DNA from: Sulfitobacter sp. W027
GTDB taxonomy: Bacteria > Pseudomonadota > Alphaproteobacteria > Rhodobacterales > Rhodobacteraceae
Assembly: GCF_025143985.1 (NCBI RefSeq)
Contig: NZ_CP083564.1
Coordinates: 2,109,501-2,173,500, forward strand
Length of the DNA: 64,000 bases
Direction: 5' to 3'
Position 1 is the first letter of the stretch. Every line of letters starts with the position of its first letter. Positions 1-10,398 of the stretch are shown here, one piece after another. The notes under the pieces are model-generated. The model worked only from the letters and a program-made list of their open reading frames with translations. It had not been told where the DNA came from and made no database searches. The position numbers and the translations under genes are program-made.

Positions 1-1
1 C

Positions 2-1768
<1,767 letters not shown>

Positions 1769-1797
1769 GCGCCAATCGCCCTCGCGAACTGATCCAA

Positions 1798-1830
1798 GGA
1801 GCGGCCCCCCAGCGGGCCGCTCCTTTTCTT
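1798..1830 (+). terminator. Rho-independent terminator after acnA
   Basis: A 10-bp perfect stem (1798-1807 with 1814-1823, arms GGAGCGGCCC and GGGCCGCTCC) with a 6-base loop is followed by TTTTCTTTT. It sits just after the aconitase stop codon on the same strand. Confidence 0.9.
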
Positions 1831-1914
1831 TTGGCCCCAAGCTCCTGCGCGGGAACCTGCCTGCCGATCACGGGTTGCCCCTGTAAGACGATCGCGTTCG
1901 GGGAAGGCAAAGCA

Positions 1915-2727
1915 ATGATAGCAGGTTACGCGCTTGGCGCGTTGGGCGCGGTGATCCTAGCTGTTGTGCTGCTGGACTTTCTCTACACCGCCATCGGTGC
2001 CGCCCCTGTCGCGCCCCTGTCAGAGCGGGTTGCACGGGCGGCGTTCTTCGTTTTTTCCAAGATCATGCCAGAGGGCAACGCCCGCCACCGCCTCTCTGGC
2101 CCGGTGGTCATGACAGCCATTGCGGTGACATGGATCATACTCGTCTCGCTTGGTTGGACCTTAGTCTTTCAGATGAGCCGCGAGGCCGTGGTGATGACCG
2201 AAAGCGAACGCCCGGCGGGCTTTCTGCGCGATTTCGCATTCGTCGGCCACCTGCTTTCAACCCTCGGCGGCGGGCCGTTTCAGACCGAAAACCCCATTTG
2301 GTTGGTAATGTCGGTCCTTGCCGGGGTCAACGGTATGGTGATCCTCACCCTGTCGGTCAGCTTTGTGCTGTCGACCACCACCACTGTCGCTCAAGCGCGC
2401 GGACTGCTGACCAAAGCGTCTATGTTCGCAGCGGATAGCGAAGAGATGAACACCATCGTCCTGCCCGAGCTTGCCGATCTGGTGTCGAACCTCAACGCGA
2501 TGCAATTCGCGCTCTACTACAGTGCCGAACACCCTGCCCGCCGCGTGCCTGCGGCGATGGTCGAGATGGCCCAGCGGGTCGCGCCTTACCCCGAACAGAT
2601 GCGCCGCCTGCGCATTGCACTAGAGCCGCTGCCCGACTTTACCGCGCCTGAGGGCACCTTGGATCAACTGACCGATGCGCAGTTCATCGCCCGGCTGCGA
2701 GGCTGGGCGCGGCAGTATTCACTTTGA
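1915..2727 (+). CDS. Integral membrane protein, possibly ion-channel related
   Basis: A 270-residue protein of uncertain function. It has an N-terminal hydrophobic helix (about residues 3-27), a second around 63-85 and a third around 135-165 ending in LSVSFVLSTTTTVAQARG, with a soluble C-terminal tail. The re-entrant-looking stretch FVGHLLSTLGGG before the last helix recalls the pore loop of two-helix potassium channels, but the TVGYG filter is absent, so the channel assignment is a weak inference. The frame is open further upstream, but ATG 1915 follows a purine-rich GGGGAAGG and gives a sensible N-terminal membrane segment. Short spacing (63 bases) to the wrbA-like gene downstream allows co-transcription. 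Confidence 0.6.
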   Translation: MIAGYALGALGAVILAVVLLDFLYTAIGAAPVAPLSERVARAAFFVFSKIMPEGNARHRLSGPVVMTAIAVTWIILVSLGWTLVFQMSREAVVMTESERPAGFLRDFAFVGHLLSTLGGGPFQTENPIWLVMSVLAGVNGMVILTLSVSFVLSTTTTVAQARGLLTKASMFAADSEEMNTIVLPELADLVSNLNAMQFALYYSAEHPARRVPAAMVEMAQRVAPYPEQMRRLRIALEPLPDFTAPEGTLDQLTDAQFIARLRGWARQYSL

Positions 2728-2790
2728 GCGCGAGGAACAGAACACCCTGCGAGCCGTTGGTCTTGACTCACCCAAGTGAAAGGAAACTTC

Positions 2791-3381
2791 ATGAGCCCGA
2801 AAATCACCGTTCTTTTCTATTCCACCTATGGCACAAACCACGCCATTGCTGAGGAAGCCGCCCGCGCCGCCGAAGAAGCCGGCGCCGAGGTTCGCCTCCG
2901 CCGCTGCGCAGAGACCGCCCCGCAGGCCGTTGTCGATGGTCAAGACGCTTGGCGTGAGCAGTTAGACAAGATGAAGGACATCCCCGAGGCCAAGCCCGAA
3001 GACATGGAATGGGCCGATGGCTACTTCATCTCTGCCCCGACGCGCTTTGGCGTCGCCGCCAGCCAGTTCCGCGCTTTCATCGACACGCTGGGGCCACAGT
3101 GGCAATCAGGAGCGCTGGCCAATAAGGCAGTCACCGCGACCACTTCTGCGCAGAACCCGCACGGGGGCCAAGAAACCACGATCCAATCGATCTATGTCAC
3201 CGCCATGCACTGGGGCGCAATCATCGTGCCGCCGGGCTATGCCGATGGGGTGAAGTTCGAAGACGGCGGCAACCCCTACGGCTATTCCTGCGAACCCGGC
3301 CCGCTGGATGAAACCGGCAAGAAATCCGTCGCCTTCCAAGCCAAACGTCTGGTCGAATTCGCAGGCAAGATCAGCGGCTAA
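2791..3381 (+). CDS. wrbA: WrbA-like NAD(P)H:quinone oxidoreductase
   Basis: A 196-residue flavodoxin-fold protein. WrbA enzymes bind FMN and reduce quinones by two electrons, limiting redox cycling. The N-terminal [18 protein letters not shown] matches the phosphate-binding loop of the family, [18 protein letters not shown] is the second FMN loop, and the length matches the usual 190-200 residues. ATG 2791 is chosen because GAAAGGAA lies 5-12 bases upstream; an in-frame GTG at 2776 has no better site. The 3' end overlaps the convergent ccmG gene by 11 bases. Confidence 0.88.
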   Translation: MSPKITVLFYSTYGTNHAIAEEAARAAEEAGAEVRLRRCAETAPQAVVDGQDAWREQLDKMKDIPEAKPEDMEWADGYFISAPTRFGVAASQFRAFIDTLGPQWQSGALANKAVTATTSAQNPHGGQETTIQSIYVTAMHWGAIIVPPGYADGVKFEDGGNPYGYSCEPGPLDETGKKSVAFQAKRLVEFAGKISG

Positions 3382-3910
3382 GCGCGTTTTTTAGTGCCGG
3401 GAGAAACCGCTGCTCATAGTCGCTGCCGACCAGCGGCCCGGCAAAGCGGAACAGCACCGTGCCGTCCCCGCCAACGATGAATGTCTCTGGCGGGGCGGTC
3501 ACGCCCCAATCAATCGCCACCCGCCCTTGAGGGTCGAAACCAACCCCGGCAAAAGGGCTTTTTTCGTCTTCCAGATAGGCGGTGGCGTTCTTCTCGGTAT
3601 CTTTGAAGTTCACGCCGATGATGTTCATCCCCTCGGCCTGCATCTCCAGCAGCTTGGGGTGTTCGGCACGGCAAGGCGGGCACCAGCTTGCCCAGAAGTT
3701 AACGAGGCTCACCTCCCCCCCGCGCAGCATGTTGTCGGCGGCCTGCGGATAGCCCGGCAGCGCGACCTCGGGCATCGCGGGCGCCTGTTGGCCAACCAGC
3801 GTAGAGGGTAGCCCCTCGGGGTCATCGCGGTACATGCCGAGCGCTGCCAGTGCCACGAAGGCCGCGAAAATCAGCGGCGGGGCGATCATCATGGGAGAGA
3901 GTTTAGCCAC
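3371..3910 (-). CDS. ccmG: Cytochrome c biogenesis thiol:disulfide protein CcmG/DsbE
   Basis: A membrane-anchored periplasmic thioredoxin-like protein of 179 residues that reduces apocytochrome c or its chaperone before haem ligation. One N-terminal membrane segment ([19 protein letters not shown]) precedes a thioredoxin fold with the redox motif WCPPC in [15 protein letters not shown], and a cis-proline region near [10 protein letters not shown]. The GTG start at 3910 is preferred because AGGAGG lies 9 bases upstream and it overlaps the end of ccmD by 8 bases, as expected for translational coupling. It is the last gene of the ccmABCDG run. Confidence 0.93.
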   Translation of the reverse strand: MAKLSPMMIAPPLIFAAFVALAALGMYRDDPEGLPSTLVGQQAPAMPEVALPGYPQAADNMLRGGEVSLVNFWASWCPPCRAEHPKLLEMQAEGMNIIGVNFKDTEKNATAYLEDEKSPFAGVGFDPQGRVAIDWGVTAPPETFIVGGDGTVLFRFAGPLVGSDYEQRFLPALKNALSR

Positions 3911-4058
3911 GGCGTCCGGCCTCCTGCTCAGTCTCTTCCAACGCACGACGGGCTGCGCGGCCCCGCAGCAGGGTCACCCCGACCAGCGCGGCCAGCAACA
4001 GCAGTGACACGCCATAGGCCGAAAGCACCTCAGCCGCATATTTTCCAAGTTCCGGCAT
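3903..4058 (-). CDS. ccmD: Haem exporter protein CcmD
   Basis: A 51-residue protein beginning MPELGKYAAEV, with a single membrane helix (about residues 13-31, SAYGVSLLLLAALVGVTLL) and a charged C-terminal tail. CcmD is the small stabilising subunit of the CcmABC haem-handling complex. It is below common gene-calling length limits but is clearly supported: its ATG overlaps the ccmC stop codon by one base (TGATG), and its TAA lies inside the start of ccmG. Order and size fit the family exactly. Confidence 0.92.
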   Translation of the reverse strand: MPELGKYAAEVLSAYGVSLLLLAALVGVTLLRGRAARRALEETEQEAGRRG

Positions 4059-4792
4059 CACGCCCCCCTGTTCATCCGCGCCCGCAGCGCCGCCGTGCGG
4101 CGCAGGCGAATTTCGGTGCCCGTGCGGTAAACAACCAGTGCCAGAAACAGCAGGCCAAAGCCGATCATCGCCAGTACCAATGGGTAGAAAAACACATCCG
4201 CCACGCTGCGGTTACCGGTGGCCACGGGGATCGACGTGCCCTGATGCAGCCCTTGGTTCCAGAACTGCACCGCATAGCGCGACAACACCGCGAAGACCGA
4301 GCCAACGAGGCAGAGGACCGAAGTGAGATCAGCGGCAGTGTCCGGGTCTTCGACCGCCTGCCACAGCGCAATATAGCCAAGATAGAACAAAAACAGGATC
4401 AGAAACGATGTCAGCCGCGGATCCCAAGCCCACCATGTGCCCCACATCGGTTGGCCCCAGATCGCACCCGTCACCAGCGCGATTAACGTCATGACCAGCC
4501 CCACGGGGGCCGCGGCCTTGGCCGCCAGCGCGCTGACGTGGTGCCGACGGATCAGCCAGATCAGCGAGGCGACCAGCATCATGAACCACGCGTTGATCGC
4601 CATGAGGGCGGCAGGCACGTGCAGATAGATGATCTTGACCGTGCTGCCTTGGCGCGCGTCATCGGGCGTGCCGAAGAACCCCCAAAGCAGGCCGACGCTT
4701 ACAAAGACTGCCGCCAGCGCCCAAAGCACAGGTTGCACACGCTCTGATAGCGCAAGGAATTTGACCGGGTTTGCGTATTGCCAAAGGGACAT
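4058..4792 (-). CDS. ccmC: Haem ABC transporter permease CcmC
   Basis: Inner-membrane protein of 244 residues with six predicted helices that presents haem to the chaperone CcmE in the periplasm. The diagnostic tryptophan-rich motif WGTWWAWDPRLTS lies near residue 125, flanked by conserved histidines in YLHVPAALMAIN and in the region after RYAVQFWNQGLHQG. It lies 52 bases after ccmB and overlaps ccmD by one base. No CcmE or CcmF gene is in the window; these must be elsewhere. Confidence 0.95.
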   Translation of the reverse strand: MSLWQYANPVKFLALSERVQPVLWALAAVFVSVGLLWGFFGTPDDARQGSTVKIIYLHVPAALMAINAWFMMLVASLIWLIRRHHVSALAAKAAAPVGLVMTLIALVTGAIWGQPMWGTWWAWDPRLTSFLILFLFYLGYIALWQAVEDPDTAADLTSVLCLVGSVFAVLSRYAVQFWNQGLHQGTSIPVATGNRSVADVFFYPLVLAMIGFGLLFLALVVYRTGTEIRLRRTAALRARMNRGA

Positions 4793-4844
4793 GCGGTTTA
4801 CCTATCGCGCGGGTGGGTGGTGCTCAATGCACGATTTCTTGGGG

Positions 4845-5501
4845 TCATCGCAACCCCATCCGAAGCACCGCCGCTGCGGCAAATGGCATCAAAGCCACCA
4901 CGGCCAGCGTCAGCCCCGCCAGCATCAAGAGCGGTGTGCTGGCATCCAGCCCCGCGCTGCCACGCCGCGCAACCTCGGCCCCGAAAATCAGTGTCGGAAT
5001 ATAGAGCGGCAACACCAGCAAGGACAGCAACAGCCCGCCGCGTTTGATCCCCACCGTCAGCGCCGCGCCGAACATGCCGATGACCGACAGCGCCGGGGTG
5101 CCGAGGGCGAGCGAGGCCAGCAGCCACAGATGACCGGGTGCCGCGAGTTGCAGCATCACCCCAAGGAAAGGCGCCGCCAGCACCAGCGGCAGACCCGTGG
5201 TCAGCCAATGCGCCAAAGCCTTGATCGCCAGCGCCCCTTCGAGGGGCAAAGGTGCGATGAGCAGCAGTTCGAGAGAGCCGTCTTCGAGGTCGAGCGCCAG
5301 CAGACGGTCGAGCGACAATAGGCAGGCCAACAGCGCCCCGAGCCAAAGCACACCGGGGGCAATCGCCTTGAGCAGCGTGGCCTCCGGCCCGACGCTGAAG
5401 GGGACCAGCATCGTCACGATCAGGAAAAACGCCAACCCAAGGCCAAAGCCCCCGCCCGCGCGCAGCGCCAGCCGCAAGTCTCGCAGGAGCAGCGCCTTCA
5501 T
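4845..5501 (-). CDS. ccmB: Haem exporter permease CcmB
   Basis: A 218-residue membrane protein with about six helices and very little polar sequence, the permease partner of the ATPase CcmA. The typical start [17 protein letters not shown] and the segment [19 protein letters not shown] are family hallmarks. The start overlaps the end of ccmA by four bases (ATGA), indicating translational coupling. Confidence 0.94.
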   Translation of the reverse strand: MKALLLRDLRLALRAGGGFGLGLAFFLIVTMLVPFSVGPEATLLKAIAPGVLWLGALLACLLSLDRLLALDLEDGSLELLLIAPLPLEGALAIKALAHWLTTGLPLVLAAPFLGVMLQLAAPGHLWLLASLALGTPALSVIGMFGAALTVGIKRGGLLLSLLVLPLYIPTLIFGAEVARRGSAGLDASTPLLMLAGLTLAVVALMPFAAAAVLRMGLR

Positions 5502-6109
5502 AGAAACGCCGCGTCGCTGGCGCCGAGATCGGCATCGGAGGACGCGCGGTAGGTGCTGATGTCAAGCACACGGGCATCGACCCCCAGATCAATATGCGTG
5601 GCCATCAGGGCCGAACCACCCGCCGCCAGATGCCCATGCAGAACGCTGCCGAACAGCGCGACAGCATCCGCATCGAGCGAAACCGTCGGCTCATCCAGTA
5701 CCCAGATCGGCCGCCCGGTTACCAACAGCCGCGCCAACCCCAGACGCCGCTTTTGCCCGGCAGAGAGCGTCCCTGCCAAACGATCTGCAAGCGGCCGCAG
5801 CGCATAACCGTCAAGCGCCTGCGCAATATCAACATTTCCAAAGACTTGCACCCAAAAGCTTAGGTTCTCGCGCACCGTTAACATGGATTTCAGCCCGTCC
5901 GCATGGGCAGCATAGGCCACGCGGTCCTCCGCCCCTTCGATCTGCCCCGTGAGCGGCGTTTGCAGCCCAGCAATGCAGCGCAGCAGCGTTGTCTTGCCTG
6001 CCCCATTAGGGCCACGCAGCACCAAGGCCTCCCCCGCCTCCAGAGCAAAGGATACGCCCGAAAGCACCGGCACTCCGCCGCGCGCCACGCTGAGATCGCT
6101 CACTTTCAC
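5498..6109 (-). CDS. ccmA: Haem ABC exporter ATP-binding protein CcmA
   Basis: A 203-residue ABC ATPase that energises release of haem-loaded CcmE from CcmC. Walker A is [12 protein letters not shown] (about residues 33-44), the signature is [15 protein letters not shown] and Walker B is [12 protein letters not shown]. It is the first ccm gene of the run and follows the Mth938-like gene by only 19 bases, so the ccm genes are probably read from a promoter well upstream in the sec part of the cluster. Confidence 0.95.
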   Translation of the reverse strand: MKVSDLSVARGGVPVLSGVSFALEAGEALVLRGPNGAGKTTLLRCIAGLQTPLTGQIEGAEDRVAYAAHADGLKSMLTVRENLSFWVQVFGNVDIAQALDGYALRPLADRLAGTLSAGQKRRLGLARLLVTGRPIWVLDEPTVSLDADAVALFGSVLHGHLAAGGSALMATHIDLGVDARVLDISTYRASSDADLGASDAAFL

Positions 6110-6128
6110 TGGCGACGCCGCTCCGCCC

Positions 6129-6482
6129 TTAGACCGGCAAGAGGGCCAGCGCGATGCGCCGCCCCTCGCTCAGCAAAATATTATAAGTCCGACAGGCGGC
6201 GGGGGAGGACATGACCTCAACCCCCAGACCGGCCTCTTCCAAGGTCTCACGCAGGTCGTCGGGGATATGCGCCACCTCCGCCCCGGTGCCGAGGAAGACC
6301 ACATCGACCTTGCCCGCCAGCGCCAGCACTGGCGCGGGATCGGCCAGACCACCCCAACCGGTGATGCCTTCGGGACCGATCACCAGTGGGCCCTGCACGA
6401 CTTCTCCGCCAATGCGGAAAAAGCCGGGGCCATAGCCGTCGACCGGTTTGGCGTCGGTATAGGTGATCTCGTTCAATCGCAT
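6129..6482 (-). CDS. Mth938-like domain protein (NDUFAF3-related family)
   Basis: A 117-residue soluble protein of the Mth938/DUF498 family. Eukaryotic relatives (NDUFAF3) are complex I assembly factors; the bacterial role is unknown. Recognisable blocks are [19 protein letters not shown] and [18 protein letters not shown], followed by the common [20 protein letters not shown] tail. It is sandwiched between a TauE-like permease and ccmA with gaps of 18 and 19 bases. The association of this family with secDF and ccm genes recurs in alphaproteobacteria as far as I recall. Confidence 0.85.
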   Translation of the reverse strand: MRLNEITYTDAKPVDGYGPGFFRIGGEVVQGPLVIGPEGITGWGGLADPAPVLALAGKVDVVFLGTGAEVAHIPDDLRETLEEAGLGVEVMSSPAACRTYNILLSEGRRIALALLPV

Positions 6483-6500
6483 GTCATGTCCCTCTCAGGC

Positions 6501-7256
6501 TCAGATATTCCACAGCGGCAGACCAAGGATAGCCGATGCGGCGATGACGATATAGGCCACTGCGCGAAAAAGCCGCTCTCCGGACGGATCGAACAACCGC
6601 GCCCCGATGATATTGGCGATGAGATTGGGCACCGCAGCAAGAAGCCCGAGGACCAGCACCCCCCAGACCACCTGACACGTCGCCGCCAGCATCGCGAAGA
6701 GCATAAGGTCGATCCCAAGCAGATAGAGCAGGAAATTGGCCCGGATCACCGCAGCGGGCCGACGGCTGGCCATATAGAGCAGGATCACCGGCGGCCCGGC
6801 GATGCCAGCAAAACCAGTCATGAAGCCCCCCAGAGCGCCGGTGGCGGTCACCAACTTCGCGCCCAGTGGTCCGTGATAGCGCCAGCCAGCAAGCAGCAGC
6901 ACCAGAAGCCCCAGAACCACACCGGAAACGATCCAGCCAAAGCCCTCGGGCGACATCAGCGACAGCCCCCACAGGCCCAGCGGCATCCCGATCAGCACGC
7001 CCAGCAACAACCGCCCCACTTCACGGGGGGCACCTTCGCGCAGGGCAACGGGGAGGTTTGGCAAGGGGCCGATCAACTCGGCAGCGGTCATGAACAGGAT
7101 CGCCTCGACCGGAGAGAGCACAGAGGCCGCCACCGGCATGATAATCATGGCAGAGCCGAAACCCGCAAAGCCGCGGACCAGCCCTGCCACGATCACGGCC
7201 AGCGCAAGCCAAGCCACCCCGGGGGTGGCCATGACCTGCGCCAGCAGGTCAGGCAT
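6501..7256 (-). CDS. TauE/SafE-family sulfite exporter-like permease (first copy)
   Basis: A 251-residue membrane protein with seven to eight predicted helices. The family exports sulfite, sulfonates or other organic anions; the substrate here cannot be read from sequence. Family hallmarks are the glycine-rich first helix GLVRGFAGFGSAMIIMPVA and the matching repeat in the second half, GALGGFMTGFAGIAGPPVIL. ATG 7256 overlaps the secF stop by eight bases; an in-frame TTG lies one codon earlier. The position between secF and the Mth938-like gene suggests shared transcription, not functional linkage. Confidence 0.85.
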   Translation of the reverse strand: MPDLLAQVMATPGVAWLALAVIVAGLVRGFAGFGSAMIIMPVAASVLSPVEAILFMTAAELIGPLPNLPVALREGAPREVGRLLLGVLIGMPLGLWGLSLMSPEGFGWIVSGVVLGLLVLLLAGWRYHGPLGAKLVTATGALGGFMTGFAGIAGPPVILLYMASRRPAAVIRANFLLYLLGIDLMLFAMLAATCQVVWGVLVLGLLAAVPNLIANIIGARLFDPSGERLFRAVAYIVIAASAILGLPLWNI

Positions 7257-8217
7257 CAATATTGGCGAATTGCGTGCCCGCGCCCGCGTCGGGCTTGGAC
7301 CAGTCGCGTTTCACGCCAAGGTAGAGCACCACATTCTTGGCCACATAGACCGAGGAATAGGTGCCGACGATCACGCCCCATGTAATCGCAAAAACAAATG
7401 CCCGGATCACATCACCGCCCAAGATCAGCAGCGCGATCAGAGCCAGCAACGTGGTGCCCGAGGTCATCAGCGTCCGGCTCAGCGTTTCATTGACGGATAG
7501 GTTCATCACCTCACGCAGGGGGCGCTTTTTGTATTTGCGCAGGTTCTCCCGCAGGCGGTCAAAGATCACCACGGTGTCGTTGATCGAATAGCCGATGATG
7601 GTCAGGATCGCGGCCACCACGGGCAGGTCGAAACGGATTTGCAAGATCGAGAACAGGCCAATGGTCAGCACCACATCGTGGAACAAGGCCACCACCGCGC
7701 CGACCGAAAACTGCCATTCGAACCGCAACCAGATATAGATCAGGATCGCCGCCAGCGCCCCGCCCACGGCAAGAAAAGCGGTCTGAATCAATTCGCCCGA
7801 GACCTTGGGCCCGACGGATTCGACAGAGGTGAATTTGATGTCCGGAGACACGCTTTGCAGCGCCGCTTCGATGGTTTCGATGGTGTCGGTGGTCGCCGCT
7901 TCTTGGCCCTCTTGGGCCTGAACGCGGATCATCGCCACATGGCGGTCCGCGCCGAAACCGGGGTCAAAGACCTCGGAAATCGTCACGTCGCCCAGCTCCA
8001 ACGGGCTCAGCGCATCCCGGTAGGCGCCCACGTCGATGGCCTCAGAGCTTTCGGTCCGCAGGGTCGTGCCGCCGCGGAAGTCGATGCCAAAGTTCAGCCC
8101 CATCACGCCCCAAGCGATCAGCGACAGGATCATCGCCACCACGGAAGCGCCAAAGGTGATCTTGGCATAGCCAAAAAAATCGAAGTTCGTGTTGTCGGGT
8201 ACCAGCTTCAGTCGCAT
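7249..8217 (-). CDS. secF: Protein translocase subunit SecF
   Basis: A 322-residue inner-membrane subunit that, with SecD, uses the proton gradient to pull proteins through SecYEG. It has six helices and a periplasmic domain after the first. The characteristic motif GIDFRGGT appears in NFGIDFRGGTTLR, and IGYSINDTVVIFDRLREN in the C-terminal half. ATG 8217 is two bases from the SecD stop (TGACATG) and is preferred over earlier in-frame codons that would overlap secD. Confidence 0.97.
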   Translation of the reverse strand: MRLKLVPDNTNFDFFGYAKITFGASVVAMILSLIAWGVMGLNFGIDFRGGTTLRTESSEAIDVGAYRDALSPLELGDVTISEVFDPGFGADRHVAMIRVQAQEGQEAATTDTIETIEAALQSVSPDIKFTSVESVGPKVSGELIQTAFLAVGGALAAILIYIWLRFEWQFSVGAVVALFHDVVLTIGLFSILQIRFDLPVVAAILTIIGYSINDTVVIFDRLRENLRKYKKRPLREVMNLSVNETLSRTLMTSGTTLLALIALLILGGDVIRAFVFAITWGVIVGTYSSVYVAKNVVLYLGVKRDWSKPDAGAGTQFANIDA

Positions 8218-8218
8218 G

Positions 8219-9868
8219 TCAAACCTCGATTGTCTTGGGACGGCGGCGTTCAAACCAGATCACCACCAGCAAGCGGGTGACGAAATAGGCGGTGAATACC
8301 GATGTGACGATGCCAAGACCAAGCGTCACGGCAAAGCCGCGCACCGGGCCAGAGCCTAGGGCAAAGAGGATGACCGCCACGATGAAAGTGGTGATGTTGG
8401 CATCCAAAATGGCGCTCAGCGCGCGTTCATAGCCCAGCGAGATCGCCCGCGCAGCCCCTTTGGCGTTGCGTTGCTCTTCGCGGATACGCTCAAAGATCAG
8501 CACGTTGGCGTCGACCGCCATGCCGACGGTCAGCACGATCCCGGCGATGCCCGGTAGTGTCAGCGTGGCGCCGATGAGGCTTAGCAGGCCAAAGATCAGC
8601 CCGACGTTGATGATCAGCGCGACATTGGCAAAGAACCCGAAGAGGCCATAGGACGCCCACATGAAGAAAAGCACGGCGGCGAAGGCCACCATCGTGGCGA
8701 TCTTGCCCGCGTCGATGCTGTCTTGGCCCAGTTCCGGCCCGATGGTGCGCTCTTCGACAAAGCTCAGCCCCGCAGGCAGGGCACCGGCACGCAGCAGCAC
8801 CGCAAGGTTGGTGCTTTCCTCAACCGAGAAGCGCCCGGTGATGATGCCCGACCCGCCGGGGATATGGCTCTGAATGGTGGGCGCGCTGATGACTTCGTTG
8901 TCGAGCACGATGGCAAAGGGCGAGCCGATGTTTTCCGCCGTGTAATCGCCGAACTTGCGCGCGCCGGAAGTGTCAAAGCGGAAGGACACAGCAGGTGCCC
9001 CGTTCTGGTCAAAGCTCGGCTGCGCGTCGACCAATTGCTCGCCGGTGACGACAGGGGCGGTTTCAATCGTGTAAAAGACCCCCTCTTCATCCGCTGCGGG
9101 CAGGATGGCGTTACCGATGCCGGGGTTGTCGTTCTCATTCGAGCCACGGTTGACCACCGGGTTGAAGGTCAGCTGCGCCGTGGTGCCGATGATGGCTTTC
9201 AATTCCGCGGCCGAGCCGATGCCCGGCACTTGGATCAGAATGCGGTCTGCGCCTTGGCGCTGGATCGTCGGCTCACGGGTGCCGACCTCGTCGATGCGGC
9301 GGCGCACGATTTCGAGGCTCTGCTGCATGGTGCGCTCGTCAGTCGCCTGTTTTTCGGCATCCGACAGGGTGATGGTAATGGTGCCATTGGCGCCGCTCAC
9401 GTTGATGTCGCTGCCGCCTGCCCCGGTGACCGTGGTGACGGGACGGGCCAGATCACGGGTGATCTGCAGCGCTTCTTCCATTTTGGACGGATCGTTCAGA
9501 CGCACCCGCAGTTCGCCCTCGGGCGCTTCTTCGCGCCGGACCGGGGTCAGGCTGCGCAGAGCGTCACGAACCTCGGGCCATTGTGCTTCCATCCGCGAGG
9601 CATAGACATCGGCCAGTTGCACTTCGGCCAGCAGATGCGCGCCGCCGCGCAGGTCAAGGCCAAGGTTCACCAGCCCCGAGGGCATCCACTCAGGCCAAAG
9701 CGCGCGCTGCGCTTCAAGCTCTGGGGTGCTGCCCTGCACTTCGATCGCCGCAACCGCATCATTATGCTGCTCGACAGGGGTGTAAAACGCATTGGGAAGC
9801 GCCAGCCAAAGTCCTGCCAAACAGGTCAGGACAATGGCAATCCGCTTCCACAGATCAATCTGAAGCAT
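8219..9868 (-). CDS. secD: Protein translocase subunit SecD
   Basis: A 549-residue partner of SecF with one N-terminal helix, a large periplasmic region (P1 head and base) and five C-terminal helices. Visible hallmarks are LGLDLRGGAHLLAEV, the reversed motif DEVGTREPTIQRQGADRILIQVPG and the membrane motif GMAVDANVLIFERIREEQR. Start ATG 9868 has AAAGGCGG at proper spacing. Upstream by 35 bases is yajC, the usual third member. Confidence 0.97.
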   Translation of the reverse strand: MLQIDLWKRIAIVLTCLAGLWLALPNAFYTPVEQHNDAVAAIEVQGSTPELEAQRALWPEWMPSGLVNLGLDLRGGAHLLAEVQLADVYASRMEAQWPEVRDALRSLTPVRREEAPEGELRVRLNDPSKMEEALQITRDLARPVTTVTGAGGSDINVSGANGTITITLSDAEKQATDERTMQQSLEIVRRRIDEVGTREPTIQRQGADRILIQVPGIGSAAELKAIIGTTAQLTFNPVVNRGSNENDNPGIGNAILPAADEEGVFYTIETAPVVTGEQLVDAQPSFDQNGAPAVSFRFDTSGARKFGDYTAENIGSPFAIVLDNEVISAPTIQSHIPGGSGIITGRFSVEESTNLAVLLRAGALPAGLSFVEERTIGPELGQDSIDAGKIATMVAFAAVLFFMWASYGLFGFFANVALIINVGLIFGLLSLIGATLTLPGIAGIVLTVGMAVDANVLIFERIREEQRNAKGAARAISLGYERALSAILDANITTFIVAVILFALGSGPVRGFAVTLGLGIVTSVFTAYFVTRLLVVIWFERRRPKTIEV

Positions 9869-9903
9869 GGTTCCGCCTTTGGGTTGCGGCCTCGGGATAG
9901 GGT

Positions 9904-10182
9904 TTATTTCGCCGGTTCGGTCTTGGAAACGACGGTCGCGATGGTGGCCTGCACCACGCGTACTTTCACGCCTTCGGCGATCTCGACTTCGACTTCGCCG
10001 TCTTCTTTGACCTTAACCACCTTACCGATGATCCCGCCTTGGGTGACGACCTGATCGCCCCGGCGCAGCCCGGCAACCATGGCCTGATGTTCCTTCGCCT
10101 TCTTCTGCTGTGGGCGGATGAGCAGAAAATACATGATCGCGAAGATCAGGATCAGCGGCACAAATTGCTGGATGCCTTCCAT
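9904..10182 (-). CDS. yajC: Preprotein translocase subunit YajC
   Basis: A 92-residue accessory component of the SecDF-YajC complex. One N-terminal helix (VPLILIFAIMYFLLIRPQQK) is followed by a soluble domain with GLRRGDQVVTQGGIIGKV, both diagnostic. The frame stays open upstream of the true start; ATG 10182 has AAAGGA nine bases upstream and gives the family length. It is the first gene of the long minus-strand run and is divergent from serS, with 216 bases between them for both promoters. Confidence 0.95.
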   Translation of the reverse strand: MEGIQQFVPLILIFAIMYFLLIRPQQKKAKEHQAMVAGLRRGDQVVTQGGIIGKVVKVKEDGEVEVEIAEGVKVRVVQATIATVVSKTEPAK

Positions 10183-10398
10183 GGGGGTCGTCCTTTTCGA
10201 TGGGTATTGGGCCGCAAATGGGCCTTGAGAATTTGGCCAGAACCTAAGCGCGGTAACAGCCGGGTGCAAGGTGGAAAGCCTATGGTACATACGGCTACGG
10301 CTTGGGCCGGATCGCCGCAGGGTTGCGGCCCCTACCGCCGCGCTGCGCTTTAAGGCATAACGCAGCCAAACCGACTCACCTGATCCCGAGGACAGACC

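Noticed and set aside
5949..7385. A 478-codon open frame opposite ccmA, the Mth938-like and the TauE-like genes
   Set aside because: It crosses three well-supported genes in the opposite direction and its Gln/His/Arg-rich product has no recognisable domain.
8723..10054. A 443-codon open frame opposite secD
   Set aside because: SecD is unambiguous on the other strand; the frame is a GC-bias artefact.
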